From the NCBI RefSeq assembly GCF_022347765.1, contig NZ_JAKRFZ010000013.1, positions 1-64,000 on the forward strand: a DNA stretch of 64,000 bases. The letters are read 5' to 3'. Of the stretch, positions 9,838 to 16,940 are shown piece after piece. This stretch comes from Pseudoalteromonas sp. OOF1S-7 (GTDB taxonomy: Bacteria > Pseudomonadota > Gammaproteobacteria > Enterobacterales > Alteromonadaceae). The translations under genes were made by a program, and so were the position numbers. Below the pieces are notes generated by a model. That model was given only the letters and a program-made list of their open reading frames with translations. It had not been told where the DNA came from and searched no databases. How positions within the stretch are numbered: the first letter of the stretch is position 1; every line of letters begins with the position of its first letter.

Positions 9838-12450
9838 CTACTTTACAAACATGCCTAAATCGTCCATTTGTTCAATGCACGACGTAAATTGAAGTGCAAC
9901 TTCATCCAGATGGCTGTAATCATGTGCATTCGAAATTAGGAACCCGTGCAGTTCAGGCATATAGATATTTTTCTGACGCATAAAATAAGCCATCGCCAAT
10001 GTTGCCTTAAAGTTAGCTCCTTGTAAGGCATCTCTAAAGTAAGACGGTTGCTTGTGTGTAAAACACACTGAAAACATGGAATAACCTGACTTCAATCGCA
10101 TGTTGATGTCTCTGACATCGGTAGCATGCTGCATCTTATTTGTTAGATAGCGGGTTTTATCGCGTAACGACTGATAAATATCTTGATTTGATTTCAGGTG
10201 ATTCAGTACAGCAAGTCCCGTTGCACAACTGACGTAATTTCCGCTCATTGTGCCACCCAGGAATACACGCTCTTCATAATCTCTGAACGGGTCCCCTGTC
10301 GTACGGCCTAACTCTAGCAGCTTATGCTTACCCACAACGGCGCCTGCCGGTAGACCGCCACCGATGATTTTCCCCAGGCAGGTAATATCGGCTTCGACGC
10401 CTGATAGCGTTTGAATACCGCCGTAGTCCACCCGAAAACCAGTCACAACCTCATCAAACACCAGTGGAATATCGAGTTCAGTACAAAGTGCCCTCAGTTT
10501 CTGCAAATACTCAACCTCAATCTGCCCTGCCCCGGCTTGCATTGGCTCTACCAAAACAGCAGCGATATCATCAGCTTCTTTACGTAATACTTCTAATGAA
10601 TATTCGTGGTTGAATTGCAATACACGTGTACTGTTTACAATATGGTCTGGTGTGCCTTGGCAGCCAGCAATCGCTTGGGGATCATGCTTTTCGCCGTGTA
10701 CTTTGAACCATGAAGAGACCATAGCTTGATCAGAAAAGCCATGATAGTGTCCTTCAAATTTCGCGATCTTTTTCGCATGTGGACGATATGCTCTGCACAG
10801 TCGCAGCGCATGAATAACAGACTCAGTGCCCGAGTTAGAGAAAACCGCATAATCAGCCCCAGGAAAAGCATCTACTAACGTTTCGGCCAGTTCCACTTCC
10901 AATTTGTGACCCAGTGCATTGATATTGACGTTTGAGCTCGCAGATTTCATCGCTTCCTGAACAACTGGGTGGCTGTATCCCAGAATATGAGGACCATAAC
11001 CACAACTGAGGTCGATCATTTTATGCCCGTCAACATCTGTTACATAAGGTCCAGAGGCTGTCTCGACAAATAGAGGGTAATTACTCGGAAAAAAATATCT
11101 ATCTAAGTGTGTAGACGCAATAAGGCTCTTTTTCGCCTGATTGCGTAACACTAAGGCTTTAGGGTTTTCTTTCTCATACCAGTTATCCAGCATGGTTTTG
11201 ATACTATCGCTGACGAACGGAGAATACTGATCTGAAAATGCTCGCGCATTCCCCCATACATCCAGATTCGGATCCATCTGAGTAGCAAAGCCTTCACAAG
11301 ACATCATGGCCAGCTCAGCTTTGGTAAAGTTTGGTGTATAAGAAGCGTTATATTGATGCAGTACTTTATTCACATCATTGAAAAACTTAGCCGTGTCCCA
11401 GCGCTCTGCAACCGTTTTAAAGTGGTATTCCAGTACGTCCGACATGTCTTTTTTAAAGCCATCATTTTGCAATAGATCTTCGTCACAAAGTGCAAAGCAA
11501 TTGGTAAAGCGGCGAACGGCAAGCGGCCAGTTGTGATTGGTGGCTGCATAATAGAACGAAGAAAGCCCCCATTTTTCATGCTCTGTTAAATAGGCAACAA
11601 TACCAAAGTCGATGAACGTAATTTTACCATCCTGAGTGAAAATAATATTACCTGGATGCGGGTCGCCATGGCACACACCATCGAAATAAAGCATTGTATA
11701 GATGGCATTTTGCAACCTAGCGGCAAGCTGAGATGGCGATTTGTCTACCTGATGATAGTTAAGCGCTTTAATGCCATCGACGAATTCCATAACCAGGATA
11801 TTATCGTGACACAACTCCTCAAAAGGGGCGGGAACTTGAATATACTCATGGTTGAGGAAGTTATTTCTGATCTGTTTCATATTGTGCAGCTCAATTGATA
11901 AATCAAGTTGTTCGCACAATAAGCGTCTAATTTCATCCATGCGTTTTGAGGCATGCATCTTTTTCATCAAAGGAACAACCTTCTCAAAGATGTTCGTCAT
12001 GCCACAAATAAAACTAAGGCTGCGCTGCATTTGTTTACGCACATTTTTACGCACAACTTTGACCGCGACGTCTTCACCTGTGACCAATCTGGCACGGTGA
12101 ACCTGGGCGATGGATGCACTGGCAATGGCTGTCTCGTCAAACTCAGCAAAAACTTCTTCTAAGGGTTTTTTATACGCTTTCTCTAACTGAGATTTAATAT
12201 AGCTAAAGTCGTTTGCTGGCGTATCGTCTTGTAGTTTTTGAAGTTGACGAATGGTCGCCTCAGGTAATAGATCGGAACGTGTTGATAAAATTTGAGCTAG
12301 TTTGATGTAAAATGGCCCACCAGCTAGTGCAAGCTTGTAAAGATAATACCCTAGTTTTTCACCAAATTTGGCACTTTTCCTATTAGAAAAAAGTGCACGA
12401 GCTGAGTAAAAAAACATCATAGGAAATCGAAACAAAACAGAGTTCTGCAT
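9838..12450 (-). CDS. UbiB/ABC1-like atypical kinase fused to a class III aminotransferase
   Basis: 870 residues in two complete domains. Residues 1 to about 430 are an ABC1/UbiB kinase-like domain: KLAQ at 50-53 (the KxGQ motif with Ala for Gly), SASIAQVHRARL, VAVKVV (Lys131), HGDPHPGN (261-268) and DFG (281-283). Residues from about 440 to 870 are a glutamate-1-semialdehyde-type PLP aminotransferase: SNSGTES, FEGHYHGF, FDEVVTGFR (Asp666) and CLGKIIGGG with the Schiff-base Lys694. UbiB proteins assist membrane handling of quinone/lipid intermediates; GSA-type aminotransferases aminate carbonyls, including acyl intermediates in PKS/NRPS systems. The fusion suggests amination of a membrane-held or ACP-bound acyl chain. 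Preceded by AAGGACGCGAT-ATG. Confidence 0.88.
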   Translation of the reverse strand: MQNSVLFRFPMMFFYSARALFSNRKSAKFGEKLGYYLYKLALAGGPFYIKLAQILSTRSDLLPEATIRQLQKLQDDTPANDFSYIKSQLEKAYKKPLEEVFAEFDETAIASASIAQVHRARLVTGEDVAVKVVRKNVRKQMQRSLSFICGMTNIFEKVVPLMKKMHASKRMDEIRRLLCEQLDLSIELHNMKQIRNNFLNHEYIQVPAPFEELCHDNILVMEFVDGIKALNYHQVDKSPSQLAARLQNAIYTMLYFDGVCHGDPHPGNIIFTQDGKITFIDFGIVAYLTEHEKWGLSSFYYAATNHNWPLAVRRFTNCFALCDEDLLQNDGFKKDMSDVLEYHFKTVAERWDTAKFFNDVNKVLHQYNASYTPNFTKAELAMMSCEGFATQMDPNLDVWGNARAFSDQYSPFVSDSIKTMLDNWYEKENPKALVLRNQAKKSLIASTHLDRYFFPSNYPLFVETASGPYVTDVDGHKMIDLSCGYGPHILGYSHPVVQEAMKSASSNVNINALGHKLEVELAETLVDAFPGADYAVFSNSGTESVIHALRLCRAYRPHAKKIAKFEGHYHGFSDQAMVSSWFKVHGEKHDPQAIAGCQGTPDHIVNSTRVLQFNHEYSLEVLRKEADDIAAVLVEPMQAGAGQIEVEYLQKLRALCTELDIPLVFDEVVTGFRVDYGGIQTLSGVEADITCLGKIIGGGLPAGAVVGKHKLLELGRTTGDPFRDYEERVFLGGTMSGNYVSCATGLAVLNHLKSNQDIYQSLRDKTRYLTNKMQHATDVRDINMRLKSGYSMFSVCFTHKQPSYFRDALQGANFKATLAMAYFMRQKNIYMPELHGFLISNAHDYSHLDEVALQFTSCIEQMDDLGMFVK

Positions 12451-12462
12451 ATCGCGTCCTTG

Positions 12463-12909
12463 TTACTTAGTACCAAGCACTAAGGCTTGATCTGATTGGT
12501 TAAGATAAAAGTTGAACGAGAAAGGAAGTAACACTTCTACTTCTTCTATTTGATTTGTCGCGCCACGCTCTTCCATACAGTACTGGCACACATACCAGCG
12601 CAACTGATCAGGATATTTAGCAAACAAACTTTTCGCCAGTTCATACATGGGGTAATTTCCCTGCTCATCCAGCCGAGACTTAATCGGATCCTGAGTACGG
12701 ATAGAAGTCGTTTGGGTGATAGCGGTACTATTGCCACAAGTCCAAATGACCACTTCTTTCCCTTGGCTTAAAATAGATTCAGCCATACGAAACACCGAGG
12801 TTGTTCCGTCATTGGCAAACGGACTTCCCATTAACCCCAGGAAAATTGAATGGGCTTCCTCATCTTTTGTTGGCTTGTGCTGGCAAGCATGAATGTGCGT
12901 ATCACACAT
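12463..12909 (-). CDS. DsrE-family protein with a CxxC
   Basis: 148 residues. SIFLGLMGSPFANDGTTSVF and EVVIWTCGNST fit the DsrE/DsrF fold. WYVCQYCMEERG puts two cysteines (108 and 111) just before a Cys-x(n)-RG segment, where DsrE/TusD carry the persulfide-forming cysteine. The N-terminus has extra Cys/His (HIHACQHK). Strong AAGGAG site. A sulfur-carrier or redox role for the neighbouring enzymes is inferred, not proven. Confidence 0.65.
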   Translation of the reverse strand: MCDTHIHACQHKPTKDEEAHSIFLGLMGSPFANDGTTSVFRMAESILSQGKEVVIWTCGNSTAITQTTSIRTQDPIKSRLDEQGNYPMYELAKSLFAKYPDQLRWYVCQYCMEERGATNQIEEVEVLLPFSFNFYLNQSDQALVLGTK

Positions 12910-13280
12910 TTGAAACTCCTTCTTTAAATTTCACATTTTGTCGATTAAGCCCAACACGTATGTATAAATTTCTAGCTTATCGAAGAGGAGTACTTCTTCA
13001 GCCTCATATCTCAGCTAAGCGATATTCAGATTAAGCCATGTCATTTATACCAATAAAGCGACTCTAAGGGTTTCTGTAAAAGCACTTACTTCCCCCACCG
13101 AAATGCCATATCCAATGGTCTTGTCACCCTTGTCCCAACGGAGCACCGGCCCATAAAGCATTTAGTTGGCATGGGAAGGTTAAAGGCACCAAGTCACAAA
13201 TACTCTTCGAGTCCAATACTCATTGGAGTTGGCAGACACACTCGTGGAGTTCACCATCTCCCATTGTCACAACTAAACAG
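12910..13280 (-). other. 371-bp non-coding gap inside the cluster
   Basis: The largest gap between cluster genes. The 5' end of the downstream DsrE gene uses an AAGGAG at about 12915-12920. No ORF of note, tRNA or clear terminator is seen. It may be the scar of a lost gene or contain an internal promoter; I found no convincing -35/-10 pair. Confidence 0.5.
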
Positions 13281-13604
13281 TCAGTGCCAGATTGGACGCA
13301 CTGATTTATTCATCAGACACAGAGTGAATTCATCTATTTCAGCCGCTTTAATTTCTTCGGGCAGGGTGATATCTCCGCGCTGCTGCAAGCTAAATTTATC
13401 GACAAAACAGGTAATATTTTCGTGTTGTGCACATGCTAAGATTGCTGTTTTATCACGCATGTGCAACAAGCTAATCGCATCTTGAAAAAGCCACACCGCA
13501 ACTTGCTTTCCTGCATTTGCAAGTTCGGTAGCGAGCGTGAGCCCTGAGGTACACCCGCCACCCGCTAAGTCATTTTGTGTCTCAACAATTAAGTAATCAC
13601 ACAT
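13281..13604 (-). CDS. DsrE/TusD-like protein
   Basis: 107 residues starting MCDYLIVETQNDLAGGGC. The opening strand, Gly/Cys-rich loop, then KQVAVWLFQDAI and ITCFVDKFSLQQRGD are typical of the DsrE fold; Cys66 before the RG pair corresponds to the sulfur-accepting cysteine of TusD/DsrE. It is somewhat shorter than TusD (about 128) and ends abruptly at the start of the 371-bp gap, so the C-terminus may be truncated. Directly follows the KSIII-like gene. Confidence 0.62.
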   Translation of the reverse strand: MCDYLIVETQNDLAGGGCTSGLTLATELANAGKQVAVWLFQDAISLLHMRDKTAILACAQHENITCFVDKFSLQQRGDITLPEEIKAAEIDEFTLCLMNKSVRPIWH

Positions 13605-13618
13605 AGCTCATTGCTCAC

Positions 13619-14656
13619 TTAGTACGTTAGGACGTAGGAAGTAAATGACATGCCTGAGCTACCTAACCAGCAGCCCACTTTATCCCCGCGCTGTAACTTG
13701 CCACTTTCGATATCCAACGCCAAACTTGCCGGCATTGATACCGTACCCAAGTTGCCATAGTTCGGGAATAAATATGTAATCTTGCCACCTGCTCCCGCTT
13801 CTTGCGCCCACTTTTCATACGCATTGACGTCACCACCAGTATGCGCATAGATAGTTTTCACTTCGTCAAAGCGATGTGAAATCTTGTCAAGTATTTCTAT
13901 CATGCTTTCAAAGCTGGCAAATACGCGTGAACTAAACGCGGTAAATGACCCCAGGCCATTGAGTGCAATCAATGAACTATCCATACAACGCCCTTCGTAA
14001 CCGGCCAAAGGAATCGTACAAAGATCGGCCCCTTCCTTTTTACTAATGTAGTACCGCTCCCAATCATCACCATCAGCAGATAAGATTGTTGCCGCCGCAC
14101 CGTCTCCGCCACAATAAGCGCCAAAACAATGTTCTAAGCTGCGGAAGTTCTTCAAGGTGAAATTACTCGGGTAAGACACACCACCTTTATTGAAGTAACT
14201 CTCCGCATTGATGATCAATGCATTTTTGTACTTACCGGATTTAAAAAAGCTCTCAGCGATATCTGTTGCTCTTGACCACGCCATACAGGCATCCATAACG
14301 TCAAAGCAATCGACCTTGTCCATACCCAGTGCTTGCGCAATAAAGTATGAATCGGCCGGTTCCAGAAATCCTCTGGCAATACCGCAGAAAATCAGTACAT
14401 CAATGTCTTGACGATCAATTCTTGATTCTTCAAAAGCGGCTTCTGCTGCCTGAACCATTAACTCCAGGGGGGTTTCATTGGTAAACCAGTAACGCTCCTG
14501 AACACCAATGCTATCTAACATGTAGCCAATTGACGCCAATGCGGTGTCCAGATCACCATCAAATACAGGAGCACTGTGTTCTCTTACCACATCTAAAATA
14601 TCTTGATTTGATACTTTCTTTTTCGGATGTACGAATTTTACTGACTCAATCTTCAT
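13619..14656 (-). CDS. KSIII (FabH-like) ketosynthase
   Basis: 345 residues of the thiolase fold, FabH branch. The catalytic triad is intact: Cys124 in MDACMAW, His272 in YAHTGGD and Asn302 in YGNLGTVSMP. KSIII enzymes start chains by condensing an acyl-CoA with malonyl-ACP, or act as acyl or ester/amide-forming transferases. As the only KSIII in the cluster it probably supplies the starter unit. It lies 3 bases after the dehydratase-like gene, preceded by GGAATAAGTT-ATG. Confidence 0.85.
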   Translation of the reverse strand: MKIESVKFVHPKKKVSNQDILDVVREHSAPVFDGDLDTALASIGYMLDSIGVQERYWFTNETPLELMVQAAEAAFEESRIDRQDIDVLIFCGIARGFLEPADSYFIAQALGMDKVDCFDVMDACMAWSRATDIAESFFKSGKYKNALIINAESYFNKGGVSYPSNFTLKNFRSLEHCFGAYCGGDGAAATILSADGDDWERYYISKKEGADLCTIPLAGYEGRCMDSSLIALNGLGSFTAFSSRVFASFESMIEILDKISHRFDEVKTIYAHTGGDVNAYEKWAQEAGAGGKITYLFPNYGNLGTVSMPASLALDIESGKLQRGDKVGCWLGSSGMSFTSYVLTY

Positions 14657-14659
14657 AAC

Positions 14660-15100
14660 TTATTCCTTGATTATTTTCGCAACCAGTGAGTCCATGGTTA
14701 GCACACGCGTACCATCAACTTCTGCAAATCCAGATGTCACAAACGAATCCTCACTCAGCACTTCAAGTCGGACACTCATATCTAGTCGACATGCCAGAGG
14801 GATCGGCGCATGTTGCGTTACACCCGAGATACTGCCTAGCAGTATCTGTGGCGCTTTATCCGCATCATTACTTACATTGATAAGCGCAATAGTTAACTGT
14901 CCCAAGGATTCAATCACTAATTCGCTTGGCCAGTTCTGCTCAGTGTCTTGTAATAAAAACGGTTCTTTTGCCGCAATGACTTTGCAGCCTTTTGCCCATT
15001 CATTCTTTTCAAACGACGTGATCTGATCGAGTAAAAGAAACGGAAACCTTTGCGGCAAATATTGGGTAATTCTCTCACCTGAAATAAAATCTTTTTCCAT
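14660..15100 (-). CDS. FabZ-like hotdog protein lacking the catalytic His (keeps Glu)
   Basis: 146 residues of the FabZ/FabA hotdog fold. The front end has the FabZ signature YLPQRFPFLLLDQI. Where FabZ has GHFP this protein has QDTEQNWP, so the catalytic histidine is missing, but the helix Glu is present (Glu64, in LVIESLGQL). In FabA/FabZ the His and the acidic residue of one active site come from different subunits. This protein could therefore provide the acid side of a mixed dimer with the His-containing hotdog protein encoded 0.8 kb upstream. Confidence 0.82.
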   Translation of the reverse strand: MEKDFISGERITQYLPQRFPFLLLDQITSFEKNEWAKGCKVIAAKEPFLLQDTEQNWPSELVIESLGQLTIALINVSNDADKAPQILLGSISGVTQHAPIPLACRLDMSVRLEVLSEDSFVTSGFAEVDGTRVLTMDSLVAKIIKE

Positions 15101-15113
15101 GATGTTTTCTCCG

Positions 15114-15860
15114 CTAGATCACCAGTCCACCGTCGACAACGAGAGTTTGCCCTGTGACATATTGCGCTTTTTCAGAGGCTAAAAAGGTGACAACATTGGC
15201 CACATCATCGACCGTGCCCATTCGCTTCATCGCGATTTTACCTTTCATCTCTTTGCGCTCTTTATCAGACATATATCCCGTCATGTCTGTCTCAATAAAT
15301 CCAGGTGCCACGACATTCACTCTGATGTTCCGTGGCGCAAGCTCCTTCGACAGTGATTTAGCCATACCAATCAAGCCTGCCTTTGATGCGGCATAATTGG
15401 TTTGGCCCGCATTGCCATATACACCTGCAACAGAGCTGATCATGACAATACTGCCTTCACGTTGTAGCAACATTTTGTACCCGGCTTTTTTTGCCAGTAA
15501 GAAGCTGCCTGTTAAATTTGTCGTGATCACTGAGTTCCAGACTTCACTTTCCATAGTGATCATCATGCCATCAGCGGTGATCCCTGCGTTGCTTACTAAG
15601 ATATCCAACTTCTCTAGCGGGTCGATTTGTTGCTCGAACAACACATCTATATCTTGCTCACTGGCAATGTCGCAGCAGGCAGCGACAAACTGCTGCTCTG
15701 GATAAAGCGCTTTAAGTGTTTCAACCAGATCGTCAGCCATCTCTGCATTACTACGATATGTGAATACAACATTCGCACCTTGCTTGGCTAAGTCCTCAAC
15801 GATGCCTTTTCCAATACCTCGATTACCACCGGTTACCAGTGCGTACTTTCCTTGCAACAT
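15114..15860 (-). CDS. 3-oxoacyl-ACP reductase (FabG-like SDR)
   Basis: 248 residues of a classical short-chain dehydrogenase. TGGNRGIGKGI binds NADPH, SNAGITADGM is the structural NAG motif, and the catalytic set is Ser (MISSVAG), Tyr and Lys (YAASK). PGFIETDMT follows as in FabG. It reduces 3-oxoacyl-ACP intermediates in each elongation round. It sits between the two hotdog genes, which supports a keto-reduction/dehydration cycle. No enoyl reductase is present in the cluster, so double bonds should persist. Confidence 0.93.
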   Translation of the reverse strand: MLQGKYALVTGGNRGIGKGIVEDLAKQGANVVFTYRSNAEMADDLVETLKALYPEQQFVAACCDIASEQDIDVLFEQQIDPLEKLDILVSNAGITADGMMITMESEVWNSVITTNLTGSFLLAKKAGYKMLLQREGSIVMISSVAGVYGNAGQTNYAASKAGLIGMAKSLSKELAPRNIRVNVVAPGFIETDMTGYMSDKERKEMKGKIAMKRMGTVDDVANVVTFLASEKAQYVTGQTLVVDGGLVI

Positions 15861-15884
15861 AATTCATTACCTTAAATTTGCTTG

Positions 15885-16238
15885 TTAACGATATACAAAC
15901 ACCGATTTGGACTTCACCTGCCCATCAACACTGATTTCGGCTTGTATATGAACTTCACCCGGCTTTTTTTTCTTGATTGACGAATTCACGTTGAGCACAT
16001 CGCCTGGCCGAACAATATCAATAAAACTGACGCGTTTAAGCTGAGCATATGGTTCAGATTGAGAGGATCCAATCTCCTGAAATAGCTGATCGCTGAGTTG
16101 GCGCATACACCTTAAAGACATCACTCCAGGAAACACGGGGTCGCCAGGGTAATGGCCCATTACAAACGGCGCACTGCCACTTACGAAATAATTGCCTTGT
16201 GCACTTTCGTCATTTTCTATACGTACATTACTTAACAC
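15885..16238 (-). CDS. FabA/FabZ-like hotdog protein with catalytic His but no Glu
   Basis: 117 residues from a GTG start chosen because AAGGAG lies exactly 6 bases upstream; an upstream ATG would overlap the previous gene by 45 bases with no ribosome site. VMGHYPGDPVFPGVMSLRCM matches the FabZ active-site stretch with His29 present. The acidic residue expected 14 positions later is Arg43 instead. It is therefore complementary to the Glu-only protein downstream, and the two probably form one dehydratase. Confidence 0.82.
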   Translation of the reverse strand: MLSNVRIENDESAQGNYFVSGSAPFVMGHYPGDPVFPGVMSLRCMRQLSDQLFQEIGSSQSEPYAQLKRVSFIDIVRPGDVLNVNSSIKKKKPGEVHIQAEISVDGQVKSKSVFVYR

Positions 16239-16252
16239 ACAAATCTCCTTAT

Positions 16253-16933
16253 TTACCCGCATCCACCAGCATGATCTAAATCCAATGCAAACTTGCAAGA
16301 CAACGGCAGATCTAATGCCTCTTCGGAGCCCAATTTAGCGTGCTCGATAAAATCATTTAAGCGATCAAGACCCCAGTATTGCTGCCGTTTCATTGCGAAC
16401 ATAGGGACACCAAACACATCTTCTCGATAAATTCGGTATAAAATATCGATGCCTTGCGCACGAATTTCTGAGTCATCTGCTGCGGCGACAACTTGCTGGC
16501 TTAGCTCTGCATTTAGCCCTATTCGCTCACATATTTTGAATAAGGTCTCTTTTTCACTGATGTTCTCACCAAGCTGCCATCGCGCCTCGTAAGTGGCCCA
16601 GAAAAACGCATTTCCAACGCCCAACTCTTTTGCCTTTAGATAGCCAAGGTGGCTCAACTCCCACCAGGGGGCGGGATCAATTGGCCAACTGATTTTTAAA
16701 CCGAAGGATTTGGTCAGTCGCGCTATATCCTTAAGAATATAACGGTGTTTTGCATCACTCATTGCACGATAGGGAAACTCTCCGGAACGCGCACTAAGAT
16801 CAGACGCATTCTGTTCATCCGGTTCCCAAAAAGGAACGAGTTCAATCTCGTTCCTTTCAATACGACTTTTCAATGCAAGTGAAGCCAGCCATGAATACGG
16901 GCTACGAAATGAAAAGAAGTAAACAGGTTTCAT
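16253..16933 (-). CDS. DsbA-fold protein, 2-hydroxychromene-2-carboxylate isomerase-like
   Basis: 226 residues from the ATG at 16933 (a TTG 15 bases earlier is possible). YFFSFRSPYSWLASLALK is the hallmark N-terminus of the HCCA isomerase/kappa-GST group: the DsbA CxxC is replaced by a serine-containing SPYS. GVPMFAM supplies the cis-Pro loop. HCCA isomerases use glutathione to interconvert cis/trans double bonds. In a pathway that should make conjugated double bonds, a cis-trans isomerase role is attractive but inferred. Confidence 0.8.
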   Translation of the reverse strand: MKPVYFFSFRSPYSWLASLALKSRIERNEIELVPFWEPDEQNASDLSARSGEFPYRAMSDAKHRYILKDIARLTKSFGLKISWPIDPAPWWELSHLGYLKAKELGVGNAFFWATYEARWQLGENISEKETLFKICERIGLNAELSQQVVAAADDSEIRAQGIDILYRIYREDVFGVPMFAMKRQQYWGLDRLNDFIEHAKLGSEEALDLPLSCKFALDLDHAGGCG

Positions 16934-16940
16934 ACCTATA

